Source: Nocardia takedensis NBRC 100417
GTDB taxonomy: Bacteria > Actinomycetota > Actinomycetes > Mycobacteriales > Mycobacteriaceae
Assembly: GCF_000308695.1 (NCBI RefSeq)
Contig: NZ_BAGG01000266.1
Coordinates: 62,001-126,000 of the forward strand
Length of the DNA: 64,000 nt
Direction: 5' to 3'
Shown here: piece by piece, positions 1 through 9,313 of the stretch
Layout of the letters: every line of letters begins with the position of its first letter
How positions within the stretch are numbered: the stretch's first letter is position 1
Made by a program: the position numbers and the translations under genes
Notes under the pieces: model-generated
The model's input: only the letters and a program-made list of their open reading frames with translations
What the model was told of the DNA's origin: nothing
Databases searched by the model: none

Positions 1-441
1 ACGGTTGCCGACGGGTGTGCGCGCGGCGACCGGGGTAGTGCGCACACCCGGGTTGCCATGGCGTTTTGAGCGTGCGCGAGTGGAGGGTTGCCATGCTGCG
101 GGCCGTCGTCCTTGTAATCGTTGTAGTTTCAAGCTGGCGGTCTTGTTTGCGCGCGGTGGTGATCGCGGCGCGCGCGAGTTGTTACTTGGTGCGCGTGGTG
201 GCTCTCGCCGGTTGCGCGGGCCGCGCGCGGCGTAGGCGAGTGCGCTGCGGTGAGCGTGTCGTGCGGCCGGATGCCTATGTCCGCTCGCGCGCACCCCCTC
301 TCGGCCGGGCGGGTACTCCGCGCGGAGGTTCTGCTCTGTTCGAGGTCGCGAAGGGGGTGGTCTTGATGTCGGTTGGTACCCCGTACCGTGAGGATGGCGC
401 CACGCAGACTCTCCATTCCGGAGCTCTGGGCCCAACGTCAC
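1..441. other. no recognisable gene
   Basis: This stretch lies downstream of the minus-strand ARMT1-like gene and reaches the window edge. Open frames exist on both strands, but they translate to arginine- and valine-rich low-complexity text with no recognisable motif. I see no RNA gene or clear terminator here. Confidence 0.5.
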
Positions 442-1746
442 TCACCGTGGCAGTTGCGGGCCGACATCGGTGGTTGTTGACGTGTTTCCTTGTGATGCGC
501 TGGGAGTAGCGGTTCGCTGGTGGGCGCTGACTAGCGCGCGAGTGCCGTTGGTTCGCCATCGTGGATCGGCGGTGTCGAGTTGGCGTCGTTGGTGGTCGGT
601 GAGTCCGACGACGACGTCGGACTTCAGGGTGCGGAGCGCTAGCGCGGAGCTGGGGAAGTGGCTGGCCGCAGTGGTGAAGGGGGTCACCGCTGGCCAGTGG
701 AGGTCCCCGACTAGCCTGCGGTAGTTGAGGTCGCCTTTGAGGATGGTGACGGTCGCGGTGCCCAGCTCGCTGGCCAGAGAGGTTGGCATGTGAGTGAACG
801 AGAGTGGTGCGCAGAAGAATTCGTGGGTTCGCACGGCCAGGCGTGCTGTGTGCATGTGGCGGGTGAGCCGGTCTCCGAGCCGATTGGCTTCGGGGGTTGC
901 CGCGGTGGTCAGTAGGTCGAGGATGGCCAGGACGTCGGTCATGGTGGCGTCGGAGACGTAGTACGGGTGCGGCTTGACCCATACCGTGACGTGGGCGGTG
1001 ATCTCGTGGGTCAGCAGGTGGTCGATCAGGGCGAGGTCAGGCAGGAGCTCACCGCCGGCGTTGTCGGCGATCAGATGCAGCGAAGGGGCCGGCACGGTGG
1101 CCAGGATCGCCCACAGGGTGGGGCTGTCGTCGATGAGCAGGGCGTCGGTGGATTCGGTCGCGGTGGCGGTGAGTTGGAATCCGAGGTCGGACCGGTTGCC
1201 CCACAGTGAGGACAGAAGTAGTTGGTCGCGTCGCTGTTCGACGGGCAGGTCGGGGAATGCCTCAAGGGCGTGGAGTTGGCCGGTGACCGTGGCACCGTGG
1301 AGTTCGGCGGTCTTGAAGGGGCCGAACGGGTCGATGCCGCGCCAAGCGCTGTGGCCGAAGTAGCCGACGGCTTCGAGCAGCCTGCGGTAGAAGAAACTTT
1401 CGGCCCACAGGAACGGGACGTCCGCCCAGAGCTTTCCGTAGTGTTCGCTGCCCCAGGAGTTCCACCCCGGTGCGTCGTGTGAGTCAGCAGGCAGTGGTTG
1501 CACGGTACCGGTGGTGGATTCGGCGAGCAGGGCGTGCAGGGCCGTCCGTTGCTCGGGGTGGTAGGGGAACGCGCCTTCGAGGCGCGCGATGAGTTTCGGG
1601 TGGCGTTGGTGGAAGACGTCGTGGGCGAAGGACTCCGGAACACCGGACAGGATCGGGGGCGGTGGCGTGTTCAGCGTCGGTGTCCCTTCATCGACCGGTG
1701 TCGGACCGGTGTGGCGTGGCTGGTGTACCGATGATGCTGTGCGCAC
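442..1746 (-). CDS. ARMT1-like (DUF89) metal-dependent phosphatase
   Basis: This 434-residue protein resembles the DUF89/ARMT1 damage-control phosphatases, which hydrolyse harmful phosphometabolites with a divalent metal. The family core is visible as WGNRSDL near residues 182-188, LLIDDS near 203-208, IADNAGGELLPDL near 226-238 (the metal-binding D228/N229 and E233), and VKPHPYYVSDAT near 257-268. The first 30 residues and the last 40 look unstructured. The GTG start at 1746 lies inside the upstream gene (59-nt overlap), so the two genes are probably translationally coupled. No better start is visible, because the overlap region offers few in-frame start codons. The substrate is unknown. Its pairing with a STAND NTPase is unusual. 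Confidence 0.8.
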   Translation of the reverse strand: MRTASSVHQPRHTGPTPVDEGTPTLNTPPPPILSGVPESFAHDVFHQRHPKLIARLEGAFPYHPEQRTALHALLAESTTGTVQPLPADSHDAPGWNSWGSEHYGKLWADVPFLWAESFFYRRLLEAVGYFGHSAWRGIDPFGPFKTAELHGATVTGQLHALEAFPDLPVEQRRDQLLLSSLWGNRSDLGFQLTATATESTDALLIDDSPTLWAILATVPAPSLHLIADNAGGELLPDLALIDHLLTHEITAHVTVWVKPHPYYVSDATMTDVLAILDLLTTAATPEANRLGDRLTRHMHTARLAVRTHEFFCAPLSFTHMPTSLASELGTATVTILKGDLNYRRLVGDLHWPAVTPFTTAASHFPSSALALRTLKSDVVVGLTDHQRRQLDTADPRWRTNGTRALVSAHQRTATPSASQGNTSTTTDVGPQLPR

Positions 1747-4700
1747 CCGAACGGAGCATTACAGGCCCTGCGGGTCCGGCGGCGAGGATGTGTCCGGTGC
1801 GGGGTTCGGCGGCGGCGCAGTGCAGGCTGGCGTCGAGGCGTACCTCGGCGACGTGGTCGCTCTCGTACAGGGACCATGCTTTGACGGTGCCGTCGGCGGC
1901 GGCCGAGAGCAGGGTGTCGGCGGTGTCGGCGAAGGCGAGCATCAGGACTCTGCCCGCGTGGCCGGGCAGCTGGGTTTGGTAGCGGTCGGTGGTGAGGTCG
2001 CGGATGTGGATGTCGCCGGAGCCGGAGCCGACCGCGATGCGTTCGCCGCTGGCGTCGATGGCGACCGATCGTGCCCAGCCGCCGGGGTTGGCGAAGCCGG
2101 CGCGGTGCCGCCCGTCGGTGGTGTCCCAGAGGTGTACGGTGCCGTTGCCTCCGCACGCGGTGAGCCGGCGTTCGGTCGGGTCGAAAGCCAGAGTCCGTAT
2201 TCGGCCCGCCTCGACGTGATGATGCCAGGCCAGGGTGGCGGTGGGCAGGTGCCAGCACCGGACGCTGCCGTCGTGCAGGCTGGCTGCGAGATAGGTGCCC
2301 GCGGCGCTGAGCGCGACGGCCCAGGTGCGGGGTGCGTCGTCGTTGAACCGGGCGGGGTCCTGGTCCGGCGTATCGAGTGGCCAGAGTCGGACGGAGCCGT
2401 CGGCGCAGGCGGCGGCCAGGTGGGTGCGGTTCGCGGCCAGCGACCAGATGCGCCCGGCCGGTGCGGTGATCGTGTGGTTGAGGGTGGCGGTGGTGAGGTC
2501 GCGGATTTCGATGGAGCCGTCGCCGTAGCCGAGCAGGGCGTGTCCGGCCGCGGTGAGGTGGGTCGACCACACGGTGTTGGCGCCCGAGGCGAGTACGCGT
2601 GGTGGTCCGGGGTCGGCGGGGTTCCACTGTCGCAGGCTGCCGTCTTCGCAGCCCGCGATGACCGATCCGTCGTCGGCGGGGGCGGCGAGGGATCTGATCC
2701 AGTCGACTCCGGCCGGTGGCGTACTGCGCGCGGTGACGTCGTGGCCGAAGGTGGTGGTGATGGCCGCGTCCTCGGTGGCGGTGTAGAGGACGGTGGCGTC
2801 GGTGAGTTGGACAGAGCGCACCCGAGCGCTGCGGGACTCGACGCGCAGTGGGGTGAGTGTGGCGTCGTGGGTGTCCCACACGATCGTGGTGTTGTCGCCG
2901 GATCCGGAGGCCAGCAGGGGGGCGTTCGGGGCGAATGCGAGGGTGCGTATCCAGTCGCGGTGTGCGGCTTTCTCGTCGAGGAGTTCCCCGGTGGCCAGGT
3001 CGTAGAGGCGGACGTACTCGTCCTGGCCCGCGGCGGCGATCGTGGTGTTGTCGGCGTTGGCGGCCACCGTCCACAGCGGGACACCGGTGGTGGGAATGGG
3101 GTGACGCAGTGCGCGGCGCGCGAGGTCCCACACGTTCAGGTTCCCGTCCTCAGCGGCCGAGATCAGCCACCGAGCGTCGGGAGTGAACGCGAGCGCGCGG
3201 ATGCGTCGACGGTGCCCGGCCAGGAGCCCGACCGCCTCACCGGTGCGCGGGGACCACAGCCGGATCTGAGCGTCGTCGCCGGCGGAAGCGGCGAGTTCGG
3301 CGTCGAGGGTGAGCGCGACGGCGTAGACCCAGCCGGTGTGACCGCGCAACACCGCCCGCGGCGCTCGACTGCGCGCGTGCCAGATCCGCACCGCGCCGTC
3401 CTCGCCGCCGGAGACGGTTATCGGTCCGGCGTTCGCGACCGAAACGACCGCGCCGATGTGGCCGAGGGATTCGTCGACGCCGTGGGCCCACAGCGTCGCG
3501 AAACTGAGTTGTCCCGGTTCGGACGGTGGGCCGTGTTGTTGGGCGCGGACCAGGGCGGTGTGCAGCGTCGCGGCGCGGTCGGGGTCACGGCGCAGCCCGT
3601 TGAGCAAGAACCCGGCACTGGTCAGGGTGTGCGCGGTGGTCCACGCCGGGTTCCGGCGCGGCGCGGGCGCGCTCTCGTTGAGCAACGCTGTGTCGGTCAC
3701 CAGCGACAAAGGTCCGACGGTGGCGGCCTTGGTGGTGATATAGGCGGGGCGAGCGAGGACCTCGACGAGTTCGTCGCCGAGGTCGGCGGCGTGCAGATGG
3801 TAGGTCAGGTGCTGCCACAGGTAGCTGTGATGTTCGGGCAGCGCTGTCCAATCCGGGCCGAGCGCGCGATAGGAGTCGAGCAGGGAGCGGTGCAGTCCGG
3901 TCCACCGGTCGGCGACGAGGTGGGTGAGGTAGGAGCGGAACACGTCGTGCAGCACGATCACGTCGCGGTCGGGCAGGTAGGCGCTGATCAGCGATCGGTC
4001 GGCCAGTGCCCGGCAGAATTGGCGCACCGCGATGATCGTCCAGCCGTGGGCGTAGCGCCACCAGTGGGTCAGGACCCGGATCGGTACCGGGGTGGCGGCG
4101 GGGAAGACCGCCAGCGACAAATATCGGTCGCGCAGGTGGCTGCCACCGGGGATGGTGACGTCGGTGTCGAGGCTGTGCAGGCTGGCGGTGATGGCGTGGC
4201 CGATCGCGTGGGAGCGTTGGTCGGCGTCCCAGACGTCGAAGGCGGGCGCACCGTGCGCGGCGAGTGCCTGATGTGCTTGGGCGACGGCGTGTTCGGGGTC
4301 GACCCCGGTGGCGAGGTCCGCGTTGACGTTGGATCCGACGACGGTGGCCAGCAGCGGCCAGCCGCCGCACAGATCGGCGAGCCGGTCGGCGGTCGTGCGC
4401 GGCAGAGCGGTCACGGCGCGGGTGAGCAGTTCGCTGACCTCGGCGCCGCTCATCGGCCCCAGACGCAGGGGCCGCGCGGTGGCGGGGCAGGTGCGAATGT
4501 TGCGGGTGGTCACCAGGCGGGTGCAGCGCGCGAGCAGGAACGGCGCGAGGTCGGCGGCGGACCAGACGTTGTCGATGACGATGAGCACCTCGCGCTCGGC
4601 CACGATCCGGGCCAGATGGAATCCTGCCTGCTCGGCTGTGGTCAGCGGCGGTGACTGGCCCTCGAGGTGCACGCACAGGTCCGAGATCAACGCCAGCACC

Positions 4701-5239
4701 CGCGCCGGGGTGCAGTTCTGGCCGGTCTCGACCCACAGGATCTCCGAGAATGCCGCGCGGACGGTGGGATCGGCGCACACCTGGGTGGCCAGGGTCGTCT
4801 TGCCGAATCCGCCGGGCCCGCAGAGCGCGACGGTGGTGTCCGCGCCGGTCGCGTCGGTGAGCAGCGCGGCCAGTGCGGTGTGGTCGTCGGATCGTTGGAT
4901 CAAGCCGGGCTCCGGGGTCGGTGTGAGGACCTCGGTGGTGATCGAGGTCTTGGGACGTCGACGCGGCAACTGCTCGTTGAGGTTCCAGAACCGGTCGGCA
5001 ACCTCGGCGTCGGCTCGACTCAGCAGCGTATCGAGCATTCGCTGCGACTCGTTGGCCGGGACGAGACTCTCCCACCCGGCCTCCCACCGCGACACCACAC
5101 GCGCCGCCACCCCCAGAACGGCGGCGAAATCGCGCACGCTCCACCGACCGGCCTCACGCAGAGCCCGCGACTCACGGCCGGTCCACCGCGACACAGTGCG
5201 CACCACACCCCCGAACATCGGAAACCGGCAGACGCGCAC
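1688..5239 (-). CDS. HTH / NB-ARC STAND NTPase with WD40 repeats
   Basis: This protein of about 1,180 residues has an Apaf-1-like architecture. Residues 15-65 form an XRE-type helix-turn-helix (RDFAAVLGVAARVVSRWEAG). An NB-ARC ATPase follows, with the P-loop GPGGFGKTT at 141-149 and a Walker B strand VLIVIDNVW near 218-226. A helical winged-helix/arm region runs to about residue 590. About 14 WD40-like units (for example GAVRIW, GSVRLW, GTVHLW, GTVKAW) run to the C-terminus, enough for two seven-bladed propellers. STAND proteins of this kind sense a ligand with the repeats and oligomerise through the ATPase; here the output domain is probably the HTH. The GTG at 5239 is the longest start; ATG at 5218 fits related HTH proteins in this window better. 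It is coupled to the ARMT1-like gene. Confidence 0.85.
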   Translation of the reverse strand: MRVCRFPMFGGVVRTVSRWTGRESRALREAGRWSVRDFAAVLGVAARVVSRWEAGWESLVPANESQRMLDTLLSRADAEVADRFWNLNEQLPRRRPKTSITTEVLTPTPEPGLIQRSDDHTALAALLTDATGADTTVALCGPGGFGKTTLATQVCADPTVRAAFSEILWVETGQNCTPARVLALISDLCVHLEGQSPPLTTAEQAGFHLARIVAEREVLIVIDNVWSAADLAPFLLARCTRLVTTRNIRTCPATARPLRLGPMSGAEVSELLTRAVTALPRTTADRLADLCGGWPLLATVVGSNVNADLATGVDPEHAVAQAHQALAAHGAPAFDVWDADQRSHAIGHAITASLHSLDTDVTIPGGSHLRDRYLSLAVFPAATPVPIRVLTHWWRYAHGWTIIAVRQFCRALADRSLISAYLPDRDVIVLHDVFRSYLTHLVADRWTGLHRSLLDSYRALGPDWTALPEHHSYLWQHLTYHLHAADLGDELVEVLARPAYITTKAATVGPLSLVTDTALLNESAPAPRRNPAWTTAHTLTSAGFLLNGLRRDPDRAATLHTALVRAQQHGPPSEPGQLSFATLWAHGVDESLGHIGAVVSVANAGPITVSGGEDGAVRIWHARSRAPRAVLRGHTGWVYAVALTLDAELAASAGDDAQIRLWSPRTGEAVGLLAGHRRRIRALAFTPDARWLISAAEDGNLNVWDLARRALRHPIPTTGVPLWTVAANADNTTIAAAGQDEYVRLYDLATGELLDEKAAHRDWIRTLAFAPNAPLLASGSGDNTTIVWDTHDATLTPLRVESRSARVRSVQLTDATVLYTATEDAAITTTFGHDVTARSTPPAGVDWIRSLAAPADDGSVIAGCEDGSLRQWNPADPGPPRVLASGANTVWSTHLTAAGHALLGYGDGSIEIRDLTTATLNHTITAPAGRIWSLAANRTHLAAACADGSVRLWPLDTPDQDPARFNDDAPRTWAVALSAAGTYLAASLHDGSVRCWHLPTATLAWHHHVEAGRIRTLAFDPTERRLTACGGNGTVHLWDTTDGRHRAGFANPGGWARSVAIDASGERIAVGSGSGDIHIRDLTTDRYQTQLPGHAGRVLMLAFADTADTLLSAAADGTVKAWSLYESDHVAEVRLDASLHCAAAEPRTGHILAAGPAGPVMLRSGAHSIIGTPATPHRSDTGR

Positions 5240-5705
5240 AGCGTAAACCGTTCAGCCCCCGCCTATCTCCTACACCGAGCGCATACACAGATTCGGCCCG
5301 CCCGGCGACCCTCCTTCGAATTGGTTTGGTCGACTAGAAGTCCACAAAAGGTCTACACAGGGTCGACAACGAGGCGCGACGTCATCGTGGCGGACCCGTC
5401 ACGATCGAACAGGGACAGAAACCGACGCACGAGCGGGGTTCGCCCACACCGACTTTCGACATCAACCCCGGCGGGCTCGGACCGCTCGGGCGGCTGGTCG
5501 TCTCGGGTCGGATCGGTGGAAAGGAGGTGATCGGGATGTCCGGTTGGGTCGCGGGCGGCGCATAACGCACCGTCATACCCGGACCCGATGGGTCCGAACC
5601 GTCATCTGGGCTTGTCGGCGGCCCGCCGCGTTCGCGCGGTAGGGCCGTCGGCAAGGCAGTTCCGATTCCTATTCCGTTGTTCCGACGCACCTGTTCGAGG
5701 TTTGG
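5240..5705. other. divergent intergenic region
   Basis: This 466-bp gap separates the minus-strand STAND gene from the plus-strand radical SAM operon, so it should hold promoters for both. It is somewhat AT-richer between 5320 and 5360, where GTCGAC occurs twice 33 nt apart, flanking AAGTCCAC and AGGTCTAC. I cannot assign -10/-35 boxes with confidence, and I see no coding sequence. Confidence 0.45.
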
Positions 5706-7136
5706 ATGCTTCCGTTCGAGTCCTTCTCCTATCCGTTTTTCGACCTGAACACCGTCGCGGACCATCGCGGTATCGTCTCGGCGTTCCTGGACCACACCGA
5801 CCCGCAGGTCGTGGGCGACCACGCCACCGGGCGCAGGGCCCTGTATGTGCATATCCCGTTCTGCGAGACCATCTGCCGGTTCTGTCCGTTCGTGAAATCG
5901 GTGGGCAGCACCGAACGGGTGAACGCCTACCTGACCGCGCTGTTCGTGGAGCTGCGGACCTTGGGCGCGACACCGCGGATGGCGGGCTGGGAGATCGACA
6001 GCGTCTATATCGGCGGCGGGACACCCTCGGTGCTCTCGATCGAGCAGATCACCGCCCTGATGCGCGAGATCCGCGTCAACTTCCAGATCAGCGCGGATGC
6101 GGAGATCTCGTTCGAGTTCGAGGCGAAGAGCGTGGACCCCGAGAAGTTCGCGGCGCTGGCCGAACTCGGCATCACTCGGGTGTCGTTCGGGGTGCAGTCC
6201 TTCGACCCGGTGATCCGCGAACAGGTCAACATCACCGCCACCCTCGACCAGGTCCACGACGCGATCAACTGGGCCAGTGACTATTTCGTCAACACCAATC
6301 TGGACATGATGGTCGGGTTTCCCGGTCAGGACCGCGACCACGCGCACGCCGACGCGCGCGCGGCGGCGTCTTCGGGGATCGGCAGTGTGTCGATCTATCC
6401 GGTCGACTACGTGATGACCCTGCCCGGCTGGCAGAACCGTATCCGCTCCGGGGAGCTGCCCCGGCCGGAGAACCTGGATGAGCGGTCGCGGATGTTCCAC
6501 GTCGCGCGGGCGGCGCTGGGGGAGTCGATGGGGGAGCAGAACATGTACTGCTTCGGCCCGCCGCAGGCGCCCGCGACCAGGTACATGTTCTCCACCCTCT
6601 ACGGCGGCTACCGCGACGAAGCGGTCGGCGTCGGCGCGGGCGCGTATTCGTTCCTGCGTGGTGTGGCCTGGATGAACGAGGCCGACGAGAGAGCGTATGT
6701 GGCCGCGGCGGGTGCAGGGGGCCTGCCGATCACCCGGTCCTCTCCCGGGCACGCCTACGAGAAGGGGCTGGTGTTCTTCCCGAAACGACTCAGCTTCGAC
6801 ATGCGGGATCTGCCGCTGCTGGGCCTCGAGCAGGTTTACGCCGACCGGATCGAGGCCGTCGTCGCGGCCGGTCACGCCGAGATCGCCGGCGACATCCTGG
6901 CGTTGACCGAGGCCGGGAAACTCGTCTACAGCGAGCTGATGGCGCACTTCTTCTCCGACGCCCAAGCCCGCATCTATCAACGCATGGTGGCGCGGCTCTC
7001 CCGCGAGGTCGGTGTCATCGACGAAATCGAGTGGCAGGCCGGTACCGATCGTGTCTCGGCGATGGGCGCGGCCAACGCCCTGCCGGGCGCGTCGAGCCGG
7101 CGGCGACGCCTGCCATTGGTCGGGACACCGCGGTGA
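5706..7136 (+). CDS. HemN-like radical SAM enzyme
   Basis: This 476-residue protein belongs to the HemN/HemW radical SAM superfamily. It shows YVHIPFC and the CxxxCxxC cluster motif (C53, C57, C60) that binds [4Fe-4S] and SAM, then IGGGTPS near 100 and a glycine-rich SFGVQSF segment. In natural-product clusters, HemN-like proteins are usually class C radical SAM methyltransferases or cyclopropane-forming enzymes; in primary metabolism they are coproporphyrinogen oxidase or haem chaperones. The setting, first gene of an operon with aminotransferases and an aldolase-type enzyme, favours a biosynthetic role. A GAGG ribosome site precedes the ATG. The stop overlaps the next GTG by 4 nt. The substrate is unknown. 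Confidence 0.85.
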   Translation: MLPFESFSYPFFDLNTVADHRGIVSAFLDHTDPQVVGDHATGRRALYVHIPFCETICRFCPFVKSVGSTERVNAYLTALFVELRTLGATPRMAGWEIDSVYIGGGTPSVLSIEQITALMREIRVNFQISADAEISFEFEAKSVDPEKFAALAELGITRVSFGVQSFDPVIREQVNITATLDQVHDAINWASDYFVNTNLDMMVGFPGQDRDHAHADARAAASSGIGSVSIYPVDYVMTLPGWQNRIRSGELPRPENLDERSRMFHVARAALGESMGEQNMYCFGPPQAPATRYMFSTLYGGYRDEAVGVGAGAYSFLRGVAWMNEADERAYVAAAGAGGLPITRSSPGHAYEKGLVFFPKRLSFDMRDLPLLGLEQVYADRIEAVVAAGHAEIAGDILALTEAGKLVYSELMAHFFSDAQARIYQRMVARLSREVGVIDEIEWQAGTDRVSAMGAANALPGASSRRRRLPLVGTPR

Positions 7137-8266
7137 ACGACCCGTACTTCGATTTCCTGCTGGCCGAGTTGACCGCGCCCGAACCGGTCTACGGGCGCGC
7201 CGGGCCGATTCCGGCCGGGGTGCTGGATCTGGGTGTCGGTGAGGTCCGCTATCGCCCGCCCGCGCACCTGCGCGCCGAGATCGGCGCCGCCGCCGCGGGC
7301 ATCGAGGGAATGTGGTACTCGGAGCTCGCCGGTGAAACTCCGTTGCGGGCTGCGTATCTGGACCATCTGGGTCTCGGCGGTGAGGATCCGGACCGGGTGC
7401 TGGTGACCGCCGGTGGCAAGGAAGCCGCGTTCCTGGCGTTGCGGTACCTGATGCGTCGTCGCGCCGCGGCGGCGGTGCTGGTGCCGTGGCCGGGCTGGGA
7501 GCCGTACCCGCTGTGGGCGCGCGCCGCCGGAGTACAGGTGTTCGGCTACGACCCCCTAGAAGTCGCGGCGAACCCGAGTGTGTTGCGCGAGCGGTTGCGC
7601 GCTTGCGATCCGCGGCCTGTGGTGCTGGTGGTGAACTATCCGAACAACCCGACCGGAGCGTGCGTGAGTCGGGAGGTGATGGACGAGATCATCGGGATCG
7701 CCGTCGAATTCGACCTTGAGGTGCTCAGCGACGAGGTGTATCGGGTCTTCGGTGAGCCGCCGGTCTCGGCCGTGCACGCACCCGGATTCGACCCGCGCCA
7801 CCACCTCGTCGTCGACTCGGTGTCCAAGTCGGCGACGGTCGCCGGGTTGCGTGTCGGATTCCTGCACGCCGAACCAGAGGTCGTGGCCGACCTGGCGGCT
7901 TATCGCGGCGCCTACGCCTCGTGCACCAGCGTGCTCACCCAACGGGTCGCGACAGAGCTGCTGATCAGCGCTGCGGCACGAGCGTGGCTGGCCGGGGTCA
8001 CCGAGTCGGTCACTGAAACCCGGGCGGCCACCGCCGACGCGCTCACCGCCCACGGTATCGAGGTCACCTCCCACGGGGCCCTCTACGTGTGGTGCCGCGT
8101 CCCCACCGACAAGACCATGCCCCGGGAGCCGGTGGCCGGTGGCGCGCGGCTGCGCGGAGGCGCGGCGATGGGGGCGACCGACCACGTCCGGGTGTGTACC
8201 GCGCGTGAGGATCTGGACCCTCATTTCGCGGCGGCGGCGGTGGCCCGGACGCTGCGGGGGCGATGA
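7133..8266 (+). CDS. class I/II PLP-dependent aminotransferase
   Basis: This 377-residue fold-type I aminotransferase has the nucleotide-style motif NYPNNPTG near 168-175, a DEVYR segment near 200-204, and the PLP lysine K232 in SVSKSATVAGLRVGF. The length matches aspartate-aminotransferase-like enzymes. It uses the GTG at 7133, which overlaps the upstream stop (GTGA), and its own stop is followed at once by the next gene. It probably transaminates an amino or keto acid made or used by the radical SAM and aldolase-type neighbours. Substrate specificity cannot be read from the sequence. Confidence 0.88.
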   Translation: MNDPYFDFLLAELTAPEPVYGRAGPIPAGVLDLGVGEVRYRPPAHLRAEIGAAAAGIEGMWYSELAGETPLRAAYLDHLGLGGEDPDRVLVTAGGKEAAFLALRYLMRRRAAAAVLVPWPGWEPYPLWARAAGVQVFGYDPLEVAANPSVLRERLRACDPRPVVLVVNYPNNPTGACVSREVMDEIIGIAVEFDLEVLSDEVYRVFGEPPVSAVHAPGFDPRHHLVVDSVSKSATVAGLRVGFLHAEPEVVADLAAYRGAYASCTSVLTQRVATELLISAAARAWLAGVTESVTETRAATADALTAHGIEVTSHGALYVWCRVPTDKTMPREPVAGGARLRGGAAMGATDHVRVCTAREDLDPHFAAAAVARTLRGR

Positions 8267-9313
8267 GTGTTCGATCATTTCGCGCCTCCACCACCGGCCG
8301 CGGCCGGGAAGCTGGCGACGTTGCTGGACGTGACGCTGCGTGACGGCGGATTCGAGGTCGACTTCAACTGGCCCGAAGAGTATTTCGCGATGGTGGCGGC
8401 GGCCGTGTGCGCCGCGGGCACCGAGGTGGCAGAACTCGGCTACATCGGTGGCGTGCCGCTCGAGCACAGTGTCGCGCGCGCCGGAGTCGGCGCGTACCTG
8501 CGCCCCGACCACATCGCCGCCGCCCGCAACACCGGTCCCGTCCTGGCCGCGATGGTGCACCCCAGCGCACTGAGCGCCGAGCCGGACCTGCACGCCTACG
8601 CCGCCGCGGGCTTGGGTATGGTGCGGCTGGTCTACCATCCCGACTGGCTCACCGGAATCACCCGGTTGGCCGCCCACGCCCGCGACCTCGGGCTCCAGGT
8701 GGCCATCAACATTGCGTTGGCCTCGCGCTACACCGGCGTCGAGATCGTCGAACACGCTCACGCCATCGACGTGGCCGCCGGGCCGGACCTGCTGTATCTC
8801 GCCGACACCTGCGGTGCCCTGCATCCGGGCCAGGTCGGCGACCTCGTTTCCGCGGTACGCAGCACGGTCTATGCCGAGGTCGGCTTCCACGCCCACGACT
8901 TCCTGCACCTGGCCTACGCCAACGCCCTGGCCGCGGTCGAGGCCGGCGCGACCTACCTGGATGTGTCCCTGCTGGGACTCGGTCGCGGCGGCGGCAACCT
9001 GACCGCCGAACCACTGCTGCTGCGCCACCGACTCACCGAGGCCACCTATCAGCAGACCGAACTCCTGCGCATCTGCCGACATCGCCTGGCCGCTACCACC
9101 GGACGTCCCGCCGATTCACTGGCGGTGGCGGTGTGCGCGACGTTGAACCTGACCCCGGTCGAGGAACACGCGCTGCGTGAATTCGCGCAGAGCGAGGAGG
9201 TCGACCTCGATCGTGCCGCGTTGTGGCTGCTCACCCACGTCCGCGAGATCCCGGCCCCGCGCGTCGCCGCTCTGCGCGCGCACTGGCAAGACCGTGCGGA
9301 GCAGCGGGGATGA
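8267..9313 (+). CDS. DRE-TIM metallolyase (HMGL/aldolase-like)
   Basis: This 348-residue protein has a TIM-barrel pyruvate-carboxyltransferase-like fold. The signature DVTLRDGG lies at 21-28. The metal-binding HAH motif (H208, H210) is followed by a glycine-rich LLGLGRGGGN segment. The family includes isopropylmalate and homocitrate synthases, HMG-CoA lyase and 4-hydroxy-2-oxovalerate aldolase. The length and the lack of a C-terminal regulatory domain fit an aldolase or lyase better than isopropylmalate synthase. The GTG start follows the previous stop with no gap, and the stop overlaps the next ATG. Between two aminotransferases, it probably makes or breaks a C-C bond next to a keto acid; this is inference. 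Confidence 0.85.
   Translation: MFDHFAPPPPAAAGKLATLLDVTLRDGGFEVDFNWPEEYFAMVAAAVCAAGTEVAELGYIGGVPLEHSVARAGVGAYLRPDHIAAARNTGPVLAAMVHPSALSAEPDLHAYAAAGLGMVRLVYHPDWLTGITRLAAHARDLGLQVAINIALASRYTGVEIVEHAHAIDVAAGPDLLYLADTCGALHPGQVGDLVSAVRSTVYAEVGFHAHDFLHLAYANALAAVEAGATYLDVSLLGLGRGGGNLTAEPLLLRHRLTEATYQQTELLRICRHRLAATTGRPADSLAVAVCATLNLTPVEEHALREFAQSEEVDLDRAALWLLTHVREIPAPRVAALRAHWQDRAEQRG

Noticed and set aside
1589..4654. Very long plus-strand open frame (about 1,020 codons) opposite the STAND gene
   Set aside because: It is the mirror of the WD40 repeats: glycine/valine/arginine-rich text without motifs, while the minus strand shows a clear NB-ARC and WD40 protein.
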